Positions 6,859-15,044 of a stretch of 64,000 bases of DNA are shown here, in pieces. The DNA is from an uncultured Clostridia bacterium. GTDB lineage: Bacteria; Bacillota; Clostridia; Christensenellales; Borkfalkiaceae. The translations under genes and the position numbers were made by a program. Every line of letters begins with the position of its first letter. Position 1 is the stretch's first letter. Location of the stretch: contig CALVIN010000001.1 of assembly GCA_944330115.1 (NCBI GenBank), forward strand, positions 1 through 64,000, in the 5' to 3' direction. Below the pieces are notes generated by a model. It was not told the DNA's origin, did no database searches, and saw only the letters and a program-made list of their open reading frames with translations.

Positions 6859-9378
6859 ATGGAAGACTACGGCAAATTCACCTCTAATCTTCTTGAAGTG
6901 ATCGATAAGGCTCAGAGCGCCGCGGCGCTGTACGGCAGCAGCTATATCGGCAGCGAGCACATAGTGTTCGCCATGCTCAACACGCCCGAATGTACGGCAT
7001 GCAAGGTCATGAATATGTTTGGCGTGCAGGAGCCTGCCTACCGCGCATACTTCGCTCAGTCTATCGACCGCGACTCAAATATAAAGGGCTTCACGCCCAG
7101 AACGAAGCACATGCTCATCCAGGCTGTGGAAATAGCAGTGCGCGTGGGCGGCGATGACGCACTCGCGGGCACCGAGCATATGCTGTATGCCGTGATGAGC
7201 GAGCCCAACTGCCTCGCCATGGCAATATTCAAGGCGCTCGGCATAAACATAAGCCGTCTTGCGGCCAAGCTCGAAGTCGTCCTTCAGGACGGCCTCTCCG
7301 AGGATGAGCCGTCAAACGACGGCATGGGTTCGTTCACCGCCTTCTTCAGAGTGGTAAACAACGGCGAAAAGCCCCGTCAGGCGCAGCGTCCCGCCAACAA
7401 GAGCGAATCTCTCGGCGAGATCGAAAAGTACGGCACCAACCTCACGCAGAAGGCGCGCGAGGGCAAGATCGACCCCGTGATAGGCAGAAAGAAGGAGATC
7501 GACAAGATAATTCAGGTACTCTCGCGCCGCACAAAAAACAACCCCGTGCTCATAGGCGAGCCGGGCGTCGGTAAGTCGGCGGTGGTAGAGGGGCTGGCGC
7601 AGGCAATAGTTAATAACCAGGTGCCCGACCTTCTCAAAAACAAGATAGTGTTCTCACTCGACCTTGCAAGCATGGTAGCGGGCTCCAAGTACCGCGGCGA
7701 CTTCGAAGAGAGGCTCAAAAACGCCATAAACGAAATCAAGGCCAGCGGCAACATAATTCTGTTCATAGATGAAATTCACCAGCTCGTGGGCGCGGGCTCC
7801 ACAAGCGACGGCAATATGGACGCCGCAAATATATTAAAGCCCATGCTCGCCCGCGGCGAATTGCAGACGATAGGCGCCACCACGCTCGAGGAGTACCGCA
7901 AGTATATCGAAAAGGACGCCGCTCTCGAGCGCCGCTTCACCCCCGTTCAGGTGGATGAGCCCTCGGTCGAGGACACCATAGAGATACTGCGCGGCCTGCG
8001 CGACAAGTACGAGGCGCACCACAAGGTGGTAATAACCGACGAGGCTATAATCGCCGCCGCAACGCTTTCCGACAGGTATATAACCGACAGGTACCTCCCC
8101 GATAAGGCGATCGACCTCATCGACGAGGCTGCCTCCCGCGCAAGGCTGAACAGCTACAATACCCCCGCCGCCGTAAAGGAGCTCGAAGATAAGTTAAAGA
8201 GGCTCTCGCAGGAGAAGCAGAAGGCCGCCAAGGACGAAAATTACGGCCTGGCGCAAAAGCTGCTCGAGGAGATGAACGGCGTTCAGCAGGAGATAGCGGC
8301 CGCCAAAAAGGACTGGAAGGGCGGCTCCAATACCAATGCCGCCAGCATCGGCTCCGATGAGATCGCCCAGATAGTCAGCGGCTGGACGGGCGTTCCCGTA
8401 ACCAAACTCACCGAGGCCGAGAGCGAAAAACTGTTGCATCTCGAAGAGAATCTTCACAAGCGCATAATCGGCCAGGATGAGGCCGTGTCTGCCGTGGCGC
8501 GTGCCATTCGCCGCGCAAGGGCGGGGCTCAACGAGCCCAATAAACCCATCGGCTCCTTCATATTCGTCGGCCCCACGGGCGTGGGCAAGACCGACCTTGC
8601 CAAGGCGCTCGCCGAGTGCATGTTCGGCGACGAAAAGCTGATGGTAAGGCTGGATATGTCGGAGTTCATGGAAAAGCATACGGTATCCAAGCTCATCGGC
8701 GCGCCTCCGGGATATGTAGGGTACGACGATAACAACGGCGGCCAGCTCACCGAAAAGATAAGGCGCAAGCCCTACAGCGTGGTGCTCTTCGACGAGATCG
8801 AAAAGGCCCACCCCGACGTGTTCAACATTCTCTTGCAGATACTCGACGACGGCAGGCTTACCGACAGTAAGGGCAGGGTGATAAACTTCAAGAACACCAT
8901 AATCATCATGACGTCCAACGTCGGCGCCGGCCAGATAAAAAAGATGTCTAACTTCGGCTTCCGCACCGAGGACGACGACGGCTACGTCGACATGCGCGAA
9001 AACATCATGGACGCCCTGCGCGAACAGTTCAAGCCCGAGTTTTTGAACAGGCTCGACGACATAATAATCTTCCGCAAGCTCACCCGCGAAGAGCAGGGCA
9101 AGATATGCGAAAAGATAATCGAGGGCCTCTCCGAAAAGCTCAAGGTGAAGAATATCACTCTCAATATCACGCGTGCCGCCATGGATAAGCTGCTTGAAGA
9201 GGGCTACAGCGAGGAGTACGGCGCAAGGCCGATGAAGAGGGTGGTGCAAAAGCGCATAGAGGACAGACTGTCCGACGAGATCCTCTCCGGCCACGTCCGC
9301 CCCGGCGAGCTCGTCACCGTCGATTCGGACGGCGAGGGCGGCTTTGCCTTCAAGGCCGAAAAGCGGGCGGTAGACTGA
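6859..9378 (+). CDS. clpC: ClpC, AAA+ unfoldase
   Basis: 839 residues. Domain order: Clp-N repeat domain (about 1-150), first AAA+ module with Walker [10 protein letters not shown] near residue 233, coiled M-domain (about 430-490), second AAA+ module with GPTGVGKTD near residue 572, and the Clp C-terminal domain. It unfolds substrates, including those marked by McsB arginine phosphorylation, for ClpP. The ATG at 6859 is chosen because AAAGGAGG ends 8 nt upstream and MEDYGKFT matches family N-termini; longer frames upstream start with poor codons. It ends near a strong terminator at 9529. ClpP is not in this window. Confidence 0.96.
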   Translation: MEDYGKFTSNLLEVIDKAQSAAALYGSSYIGSEHIVFAMLNTPECTACKVMNMFGVQEPAYRAYFAQSIDRDSNIKGFTPRTKHMLIQAVEIAVRVGGDDALAGTEHMLYAVMSEPNCLAMAIFKALGINISRLAAKLEVVLQDGLSEDEPSNDGMGSFTAFFRVVNNGEKPRQAQRPANKSESLGEIEKYGTNLTQKAREGKIDPVIGRKKEIDKIIQVLSRRTKNNPVLIGEPGVGKSAVVEGLAQAIVNNQVPDLLKNKIVFSLDLASMVAGSKYRGDFEERLKNAINEIKASGNIILFIDEIHQLVGAGSTSDGNMDAANILKPMLARGELQTIGATTLEEYRKYIEKDAALERRFTPVQVDEPSVEDTIEILRGLRDKYEAHHKVVITDEAIIAAATLSDRYITDRYLPDKAIDLIDEAASRARLNSYNTPAAVKELEDKLKRLSQEKQKAAKDENYGLAQKLLEEMNGVQQEIAAAKKDWKGGSNTNAASIGSDEIAQIVSGWTGVPVTKLTEAESEKLLHLEENLHKRIIGQDEAVSAVARAIRRARAGLNEPNKPIGSFIFVGPTGVGKTDLAKALAECMFGDEKLMVRLDMSEFMEKHTVSKLIGAPPGYVGYDDNNGGQLTEKIRRKPYSVVLFDEIEKAHPDVFNILLQILDDGRLTDSKGRVINFKNTIIIMTSNVGAGQIKKMSNFGFRTEDDDGYVDMRENIMDALREQFKPEFLNRLDDIIIFRKLTREEQGKICEKIIEGLSEKLKVKNITLNITRAAMDKLLEEGYSEEYGARPMKRVVQKRIEDRLSDEILSGHVRPGELVTVDSDGEGGFAFKAEKRAVD

Positions 9379-9528
9379 GCGTATTTGCATAATGTATGAC
9401 CTTGAACGGCCGGCAAACCCCGTTCGTTGGCGCATATGTGCGGCCCGATTCAAATTACAGCGCCGCATATCCACCGCGCGCCGGGCAAAAATTTACAATA
9501 TAAAACGCGGCATAAAAGCCGTTATTCC

Positions 9529-9560
9529 GGGCGCGGGCACTTTGTAAGTGCCCGCGCCCC
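9529..9560 (+). terminator. Terminator after clpC
   Basis: A 14-bp perfect stem (GGGCGCGGGCACTT with its complement, TGT loop) is followed by CTTTTG. The remaining 9379-9708 gap shows no gene. Confidence 0.85.
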
Positions 9561-9708
9561 TTTTGCCGCTTTTTTTACCTTTTTATATCAACAATTTTTA
9601 TGTGTTGCCGTAATTTTTTGCCGCACGCACGGGCAAACGGCGTTTACAATTCCGTCCTTTCGTGCTAAAATGAACATATAAATACTTATCACGTATGAAG
9701 AAGAGAAT

Positions 9709-10629
9709 ATGAGTTTTCACAATTTGTTTTTTAAGGGGATAGATTTTTGCTACGAAGGGCGCCAGAACAGGCGGCGGTGCACAAAATTTACGGGCGTGCA
9801 GTTCAGCGTGATATCGGATATAGTGTACGATAGTTCCGCTCCCTCGGTCTGCCGCCTCGATATCTGCAAACTGAGAGGAGCGGAGGGGCTGCCCGTAATA
9901 TTTTACCTGCACGGCGGCGGCTTCGAGGCGGGCGATAAGCACCACCGCCGCGCGCTCGCGCGCTGGTTTGCTACCTTGGGCTATGCCGTGGTAAACGTAA
10001 ACTACGGCCTCGCGCCCGGGTGCAGGTTCCCCGCGCAGCACCGTCAGATAGCCTCCGCGCTCTGCTGGCTGCATCAAAACGCCGCAAACTACGGGCTCGA
10101 TATCTCGCGCATCGTCGTCGCGGGCGACAGCGCGGGCGCCTACTATGCCTCATTCCTCGCCTGCCTTGCGGCGCAGCCTGAGCTCTGCCAAAAACTCGGT
10201 GTGCGCGCACCCGTAAAGTTCGGCGCGGCACTCTTGAATTGCGGCGTGTACGATATGCACCTCTTGGCCACGCAAAAGATGCTCTTCAACCTCGGCAAAT
10301 ATGTGTTTTGCGATACTACGGGCGCCTCGCCCGCGGGGATTGCAAAATATGAGTGGAGGGAGCTGTGCGATATCCCTTCGCTCGTCACGCCCGATTTCCC
10401 GCCCTGCATGGTGATATATTCCTGCAAGGATATCCTCTGCAAAAATCAGCACACAAAGCTTTTGCCCGCGCTGCGCGCAAACGGCGTCCCCTTCCGCGAA
10501 TTTTCTTCGGTAAAACTGCGCGATAATCACTGTTTTTCGCTCATGTGGATGGGCAGGGCGGCAAAACTCGCAAACGCGGCCATCGCCGATTTTTTAACTA
10601 AATTCAAAAACGGCGAACAGCCCGTGTGA
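9709..10629 (+). CDS. Alpha/beta-hydrolase esterase of the HSL type
   Basis: 306 residues. The oxyanion-hole motif YLHGGGFEAG lies near residues 66-75. The nucleophile motif GDSAG places the catalytic serine at residue 141, and LRDNHCF near the C-terminus supplies the probable histidine. This pattern fits the hormone-sensitive-lipase/Aes branch of carboxylesterases acting on acetylated or short-chain esters. No signal peptide is present, so it is probably cytosolic. The N-terminal ~25 residues are basic and unusual. It stands alone between the clpC terminator and a palindrome at 10686. The natural substrate is unknown. Confidence 0.88.
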   Translation: MSFHNLFFKGIDFCYEGRQNRRRCTKFTGVQFSVISDIVYDSSAPSVCRLDICKLRGAEGLPVIFYLHGGGFEAGDKHHRRALARWFATLGYAVVNVNYGLAPGCRFPAQHRQIASALCWLHQNAANYGLDISRIVVAGDSAGAYYASFLACLAAQPELCQKLGVRAPVKFGAALLNCGVYDMHLLATQKMLFNLGKYVFCDTTGASPAGIAKYEWRELCDIPSLVTPDFPPCMVIYSCKDILCKNQHTKLLPALRANGVPFREFSSVKLRDNHCFSLMWMGRAAKLANAAIADFLTKFKNGEQPV

Positions 10630-10685
10630 TGTAACCGGGCGGCCATCGTAATTCGTCTTGTAAATAATTGCATCTTGCGCAATAT

Positions 10686-10717
10686 GGCGGGGCGGGCAAA
10701 ATTTTGCCCGCCCCGCC
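10686..10717 (+). terminator. Perfect GC-rich palindrome after the esterase
   Basis: GGCGGGGCGGGCAAAA and its exact complement form a 32-nt palindrome, followed by GCATATATATTTT. It is probably the esterase terminator. Confidence 0.65.
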
Positions 10718-10749
10718 GCATATATATTTTGCCTTTTCAGGGCGGCATA

Positions 10750-10807
10750 TCTGCCCGTTTTTAAGCGTAAAAGGCCGCCTCTGCCCGCTTTTAGGCACAA
10801 AACCGCC
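10750..10807. repeat. Two imperfect ~29-bp tandem repeats
   Basis: Two adjacent units begin TCTGCCCG, continue with a T-run and end in CCGCC (10750-10779 and 10780-10807). No gene is present. Confidence 0.5.
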
Positions 10808-10882
10808 GTTGTGCCGCGCGGCGGCCATACCACAATATGTTGTGGTTGTTAAAAATTTACAAAACAAAATACGGAAAAACCC

Positions 10883-10912
10883 TTGACATTTGGCCAATAC
10901 TGTTGTTATAAT
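10883..10912 (+). promoter_or_regulatory. Strong promoter of the pfl locus
   Basis: TTGACA and TATAAT are separated by 18 nt. Transcription would start about 10-15 nt before the riboswitch at 10930. Confidence 0.85.
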
Positions 10913-10929
10913 CTTATCGTAAGTTAAAG

Positions 10930-11012
10930 CTCTGCCGTAACTGACGAATTTGCGGAAAAAACCGCAGGGGAACGGCGGGGCGTAAGGTTTTATGTCGTTC
11001 GTCTGGGCAGTT
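10930..11012 (+). ncRNA. ZMP/ZTP (pfl) riboswitch
   Basis: The leader matches the pfl motif, the ZTP/ZMP aptamer: GCCGTAACTGACGAA, a GC hairpin (TGCGG/CCGCA), GGGGAACGGC, and the hallmark GTCGTTCGTCTGGGCAG. Pairings that can be seen are P1 GCCG (10934-10937) with CGGC (10973-10976), P2 at 10951-10966, and the pseudoknot GACGAA (10943-10948) with TTCGTC (10998-11003). CTGCC at the 5' edge can also pair with GGCAG. The aptamer senses ZTP/ZMP, which builds up when 10-formyl-THF is short. A terminator follows at 11021. The gene behind it, pflA, is a classical target: Pfl makes formate, the source of formyl-THF. Confidence 0.92.
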
Positions 11013-11020
11013 GGCATACC

Positions 11021-11056
11021 GCGGTTTTTGCGCGGCATGGCAAACCGCCTTTTTTT
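11021..11056 (+). terminator. Riboswitch expression platform
   Basis: GCGGTTT..GC pairs with GCAAACCGC around an 8-nt loop, and CTTTTTTT follows. The terminator lies 9 nt after the aptamer and 68 nt before pflA. It fits transcriptional attenuation that ZTP/ZMP binding relieves. Confidence 0.8.
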
Positions 11057-11124
11057 GACCTGTTTTAAGGCGGGCGGCATTTGCTTTGCAACGGCATACG
11101 GTTGAACGTAAGGTCTATGTTTCT

Positions 11125-11853
11125 ATGGTGGGTAGGATACATTCGTTTGAAAGTTTCGGCACGGTCGACGGCCCGGGCATAAGGTTCGTGATATTCATGC
11201 AGGGCTGTCCGCTCCGCTGCAAATACTGCCACAATCCCGACAGCTGGGTGTTTTCGGGCGGCACGGAGTACGAGCCGCAGGCCGTCGCGCAGAACGCCCT
11301 GCGCTACAAGCGCTATTGGCGGGGCGGGGGCGGCGTCACCGTCTCCGGCGGCGAGCCCCTGATGCAGATCGACTTCGTTATCGAACTCTTCAAAATTTTA
11401 AAGGAGGAGGGCGTGCACACCGCGGTCGATACCTCGGGCATCACGTTCGAGCCGAAAAGCGAGGAAAGCTTAAATAAGCATACCGAACTTTTAAAGTATG
11501 CCGATCTCTTTTTGCTCGACATCAAGCATATAGATGCGCAGATGTGCAAGTCGCTCACGGGTGCAGATAATAAAAACGAGCTGGCGTTTGCAAAATTCCT
11601 CTCTGAAAACGGCAAGGATATATGGATACGCCACGTGCTCGTCCCCGGCATCACCGACGACGACGGCTATTTAAAGCGCACGCGCGAGTTTATCGATACC
11701 TTAAAAACGGTGAAGCGCGTGGAGGTGCTGCCCTACCACACCATGGGCGAGGTAAAGTATAAAAACCTCGGCATAAACTATCCCCTCGCAGGCGTAAAAC
11801 CGCCCGAAAAGGAGCGCGTTCAAAACGCCAAAAACATACTCGGCGCCATATGA
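11125..11853 (+). CDS. pflA: Pyruvate formate-lyase activating enzyme
   Basis: 242 residues from the ATG at 11125. It is a radical-SAM enzyme that uses a [4Fe-4S] cluster and SAM to make the glycyl radical on Pfl. The CxxxCxxC cluster motif is Cys28/32/35, preceded by the family motif GTVDGPGIRF; GGEPL is further on. An in-frame TTG at 11086 gives a longer form, but the family N-terminus (MVGRIHSFESFG) and an AAGGT ribosome site favour 11125. It is controlled by the riboswitch directly upstream. Its target glycine lies in a separate protein (79 residues, 14636-14875) rather than at the C-terminus of the large subunit. Confidence 0.95.
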   Translation: MVGRIHSFESFGTVDGPGIRFVIFMQGCPLRCKYCHNPDSWVFSGGTEYEPQAVAQNALRYKRYWRGGGGVTVSGGEPLMQIDFVIELFKILKEEGVHTAVDTSGITFEPKSEESLNKHTELLKYADLFLLDIKHIDAQMCKSLTGADNKNELAFAKFLSENGKDIWIRHVLVPGITDDDGYLKRTREFIDTLKTVKRVEVLPYHTMGEVKYKNLGINYPLAGVKPPEKERVQNAKNILGAI

Positions 11854-11944
11854 TATCACAGTATGATGTTTGCGGCTAAAATCAAATTGCCCCGCAATAT
11901 GGCGCAAATACCGTTCATTTATAGGGCATAAAAACTTTTGTATC

Positions 11945-12247
11945 ATGGAAGAAAAAGATATTTTAAACGGCATATGTCTTGTGGAGATAGGCGGAGAGTC
12001 GTGCGCGGGCTGCCACGCGCTCATGCCCGAAGCCCGCGAGGCCGCCAAAAAGGCAGATATACCCTTTTATTACTTTGATGCGGCTGAGGCTGCCGCTTTA
12101 ATCGAAAGGTGGCAGGTGCAAACGGTGCCCTCGCTGTATCTTACCGACTGCGGCGTGCCCTTTGCAAGCTGCCGCGGCTATCAACCTCAGGAAATACTCG
12201 GATATTGGATAGAATACAAAATACAGGAGCATAAAAATGGCAAGTGA
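11945..12247 (+). CDS. Small thioredoxin-like protein
   Basis: 100 residues. A CAGC redox motif is at Cys20/Cys23, and the thioredoxin cis-proline signature TVPSLYL is near residue 62. The length matches a minimal thioredoxin fold, though the usual WCGPC is absent. Its 3' end overlaps the pflB start by 11 nt, so it is translationally coupled to pflB and sits between activase and enzyme. This position is unusual and hints at a role in protecting or reducing Pfl or its activase (inference). The ATG at 11945 has no clear ribosome site; an upstream in-frame start at 11870 would add 25 residues with no family similarity. Confidence 0.8.
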   Translation: MEEKDILNGICLVEIGGESCAGCHALMPEAREAAKKADIPFYYFDAAEAAALIERWQVQTVPSLYLTDCGVPFASCRGYQPQEILGYWIEYKIQEHKNGK

Positions 12248-14282
12248 TAAGTTTGAAAACCGCCCCGAATGGGAGGGCTTCGTCCCCGGCAAATGGTGCG
12301 ACGACGAGGTGAACGTGCGCGACTTCATTCAGCGCAACTACACTCCCTACGAGGGCGACGACAGCTTCCTTGAGCCGGCCACGGAGGCCACCAAAAAGCT
12401 GTGGGACGATATCCTCGAACTCTCTAAAAAGGAGCGCGAGGCGGGCGGCGTGTTGAATGCCGATACCTCCATAGTTTCCACGCTCACCTCTCACGGCGCG
12501 GGCTATATCGATAAGGACCTCGAAAAGATAGTCGGCCTGCAGACCGACGAGCCCTTCAAGCGCTCTCTGCAGCCCTTCGGCGGCATAAAGATGGCAGAGC
12601 AGGCGCTAAATATGTATGGCTATGAAATAGATCCAAAGGTAAAGGAGATATTCACCAAATACCGCAAGACGCACAACGACGGCGTGTATGACGTATACAC
12701 CCCCGAAATGCGCCTCGCCCGCCGCGCACACATACTCACCGGCCTGCCCGATACCTACGGCCGCGGCAGGATAGTGGGCGACTACCGCCGCGTGGCTCTC
12801 TACGGCACCGACTACCTCGTCGCCTGCAAGGAGCGCGATAAGCTCAACATGAACGGCGATATGACGCCCGACAAGGTGCGCGACAGGGAGGAGCTCTCCG
12901 AGCAGATAAAGGCGCTCAAAAACCTCGCCAAGATGGCGGCAATGTACGGCAAGGATATCACACGCCCCGCCGCCAATGCGGAGGAGGCCGTGCAGTGGCT
13001 GTATTTCGGCTACCTCGGCGCGGTAAAGGAGCAGAACGGCGCCGCCATGTCGATAGGCCGCAACTCCACCTTCCTCGATATCTATATCGAGCGCGACTTA
13101 AAGCGCGGCACTCTCACCGAGCTCGAGGCGCAGGAGATAATCGACCAGTTCATAATGAAGCTGCGCATAGTAAAGTTCATGCGCATAAAGGAATATAACG
13201 AGCTGTTCTCGGGCGATCCCACGTGGGTCACCGAATCTATCGGCGGCATGGGGGTGGACGGCAGAACGCTCGTCACCAAAAACTCCTTCCGCGTGCTGCA
13301 CACGCTCGAAAATTTAGGCCCCGCGCCCGAACCCAACCTCACCGTGCTGTGGTCAACGCGCCTGCCCTCAAACTTTAAAAAGTACTGCGCAAAGGTCTCG
13401 ATAGATACTTCGGCAATTCAGTACGAGAGCGACGACCTCATGCGCCCCGAAATGGGCGACGACTATTGCATAGCCTGCTGCGTAAGCTGCATGCGTGTCG
13501 GCAAGGATATGCAGTTCTTCGGCGCGCGCGCCAACCTTGCAAAGTGCCTGCTCTACGCCCTCAACGGCGGCGCTGACGAGCTTTTAAAGGATAAGGCCAC
13601 CGGCAAGCCACTGCAGGTATCCCCCAGGTTCATGCCCGTGCTCGGTGACGACGCCCTCGACTTCGACGACGTAATGGCAAAGCTCGAGCAGATGATGGAC
13701 TGGCTGGCGGGGCTGTATGTAAACACGCTCAACGTCATCCACTACATGCACGATAAATACTGCTACGAGGCGCTTGAAATGGCGCTGCACGATACCGAAG
13801 TGAGAAGGTTCTTCGCCACGGGCGTCGCAGGCCTCTCGTGCGCGGCCGATTCGCTCTCCGCAATAAAGTATGCAAAGGTATATCCCATCCGCAACGAGTT
13901 CGGCATCATAACCGACTTCAAGATAGAGGGCGACTACCCCAAGTACGGCAACAACGACGACCGCGTCGATCAGCTCGCCGTATGGCTGGTAAAGACCTTT
14001 ATGACCAAGATAAAGAGTCACACTACCTACCGCGGCAGCGTTCCCACGATGAGCGTTTTAACGATAACGTCAAACGTGGTATACGGCAAAAATACGGGCA
14101 ACACGCCCGACGGCCGCAGGGCGGGCCAGCCCCTCGCGCCCGGCGCAAACCCCATGCACGGCCGCGATAAAAACGGCGCCCTCGCCTCGCTCGAATCGGT
14201 GGCAAAGCTGCCCTACGAATACTCGCGCGACGGCATATCAAACACCTTCTCGGTGACGCCCGCATCTCTCGGCAAAAACTGA
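12237..14282 (+). CDS. pflB: Pyruvate formate-lyase core, lacking the radical domain
   Basis: 681 residues. It converts pyruvate and CoA to acetyl-CoA and formate. The catalytic cysteine pair is Cys414-Cys415 in IACCVSCM, followed by [13 protein letters not shown]. Intact PflB proteins are about 740-760 residues and end with a glycyl-radical domain; this frame stops after [13 protein letters not shown], exactly at the linker before that domain. The missing part is a separate frame at 14636-14875. The stop lies at the edge of a 42-bp repeat (14282-14323), and a structured repeat fills the gap. An AGGAG ribosome site is present, and the gene overlaps the thioredoxin-like gene by 11 nt. The core is otherwise well conserved, so a two-subunit enzyme is more likely than a dead gene. 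Confidence 0.93.
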   Translation: MASDKFENRPEWEGFVPGKWCDDEVNVRDFIQRNYTPYEGDDSFLEPATEATKKLWDDILELSKKEREAGGVLNADTSIVSTLTSHGAGYIDKDLEKIVGLQTDEPFKRSLQPFGGIKMAEQALNMYGYEIDPKVKEIFTKYRKTHNDGVYDVYTPEMRLARRAHILTGLPDTYGRGRIVGDYRRVALYGTDYLVACKERDKLNMNGDMTPDKVRDREELSEQIKALKNLAKMAAMYGKDITRPAANAEEAVQWLYFGYLGAVKEQNGAAMSIGRNSTFLDIYIERDLKRGTLTELEAQEIIDQFIMKLRIVKFMRIKEYNELFSGDPTWVTESIGGMGVDGRTLVTKNSFRVLHTLENLGPAPEPNLTVLWSTRLPSNFKKYCAKVSIDTSAIQYESDDLMRPEMGDDYCIACCVSCMRVGKDMQFFGARANLAKCLLYALNGGADELLKDKATGKPLQVSPRFMPVLGDDALDFDDVMAKLEQMMDWLAGLYVNTLNVIHYMHDKYCYEALEMALHDTEVRRFFATGVAGLSCAADSLSAIKYAKVYPIRNEFGIITDFKIEGDYPKYGNNDDRVDQLAVWLVKTFMTKIKSHTTYRGSVPTMSVLTITSNVVYGKNTGNTPDGRRAGQPLAPGANPMHGRDKNGALASLESVAKLPYEYSRDGISNTFSVTPASLGKN

Positions 14283-14323
14283 ATTGCCCCGCACATATCC
14301 CGCAACCATTGCGGTTTTGCGCA
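14282..14323. repeat. 42-bp direct repeat, copy a
   Basis: It begins AATTGCCCCGCACATAT and ends GCGGTTTTGCGCA. It matches 14997-15038 at all but about 4 positions. Together the copies bracket the separate glycyl-radical gene. A shorter relative starts near 11882. Confidence 0.85.
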
Positions 14324-14330
14324 GCGCCGC

Positions 14331-14390
14331 CCTCTCGTCTCCCCTGAATGGGAGGTGGCACGGCAATGCCGTGACAGAAGGGTTAAAGCT
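14331..14390. repeat. GC-rich paired-hairpin repeat
   Basis: CTCTCGTCTCCCCTGAATGG is followed by the hairpin GTGGCACGGCAATGCCGTGAC and then AGAAGGGTTAAAGCTC. It is a member of the dispersed family described in the findings. Confidence 0.7.
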
Positions 14391-14420
14391 CTACCGCAAA
14401 AAATTTGCGAAATTAAAAAT

Positions 14421-14602
14421 AAATAACGTCGCAAGGCGGGTTTCCCGCCGCCGCAGGCCACTATTTGCTGCGGTCAGCAGGCTCACTTGAGGTGAATTCG
14501 CGCGACTATACGCTTCGTGGGCCCTTAAAAGTCGCGCGAAGAGGAACTTAGTTCCTCAAACTCACGAAAAATGCCGTGCGCGGCCGCACGGGATTTTTGT
14601 GA
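14421..14602 (+). repeat. Structured ~180-bp element, copy 1
   Basis: Full copy of a dispersed element. It contains GGCGGG/CCCGCC (H1), GAATT plus the stem TTCGCGCGACT/AGTCGCGCGAA with conserved TATA and GGGCCCTTAA in the loop (H3, 14494-14544), GAGGAAC/GTTCCTC (H4), and the terminal hairpin opening TCACGAAAAATGCCGTGCG and closing in GTGA (H5). It ends 33 nt before the ATG of the glycyl-radical subunit and fills the split in pflB. Other copies are at 46283-46460 and 48678-48857. Confidence 0.85.
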
Positions 14603-14635
14603 ATAAAATTAAAACTTATAAAAGGAGTATATATC

Positions 14636-14875
14636 ATGGAAAAGTCCGACAGAGTAGATAACCTTGTAAATATGATCGACGCATATGTAGAGGACGGCGG
14701 CCACCACCTCAACGTAAACGTGTTCAACCGCGAAACGCTCCTCGATGCGCAGGCTCACCCCGAAAAGTACCCCCAGCTCACGGTAAGGGTATCGGGCTAT
14801 GCCGTCAACTTCAACAAGCTCACCAAGGAGCAGCAGGACGACGTCATCTCCAGGACCATACACGAGTCCCTCTGA
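14636..14875 (+). CDS. Separate glycyl-radical domain of pyruvate formate-lyase
   Basis: 79 residues. It carries the C-terminal signature of Pfl: [13 protein letters not shown], then [19 protein letters not shown], with the radical glycine at residue 54. It aligns to the last ~80 residues of complete PflB, beginning just after the linker where the 681-residue core stops. It has its own AAAAGGAG site 8 nt before the ATG, so it is a designed-looking separate gene. The closest known precedent is YfiD/GrcA of E. coli, a spare glycyl-radical domain that rescues cleaved Pfl; GrcA is longer (about 127 residues) and accompanies an intact Pfl, unlike here. PflA would need to act on this subunit bound to the core. 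Confidence 0.93.
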   Translation: MEKSDRVDNLVNMIDAYVEDGGHHLNVNVFNRETLLDAQAHPEKYPQLTVRVSGYAVNFNKLTKEQQDDVISRTIHESL

Positions 14876-14945
14876 CAAATTAAGTTAAAAACTTAAAATT
14901 TCATGCATTTTTAAATCGAGTTATCGGCATAAAAATGCAAAATAT

Positions 14946-14986
14946 GCGCCGAGCGCCCATAGCCAAAAGCTGCGGGCGCCCGGCGC
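14946..14986 (+). terminator. Hairpin after the glycyl-radical gene
   Basis: GCGCCG.GCGCCC pairs with GGGCGC.CGGCGC around a 15-nt loop, and TTAAAAATC follows. It lies between convergent genes. Confidence 0.65.
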
Positions 14987-14996
14987 TTAAAAATCA

Positions 14997-15038
14997 AATT
15001 GCCCCGCACATATGCCGCAACTATCGCGGTTTTGTGCA
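14997..15038. repeat. 42-bp direct repeat, copy b
   Basis: Second copy of the AATTGCCCCGCACATAT repeat, just 3' of the glycyl-radical gene and overlapping the terminator region of the convergent ferritin-like gene. Confidence 0.85.
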
Positions 15039-15044
15039 CCGATT

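Noticed and set aside
8194-9474. 426-residue minus-strand frame over clpC
   Set aside because: Shadow of clpC with no domain similarity.
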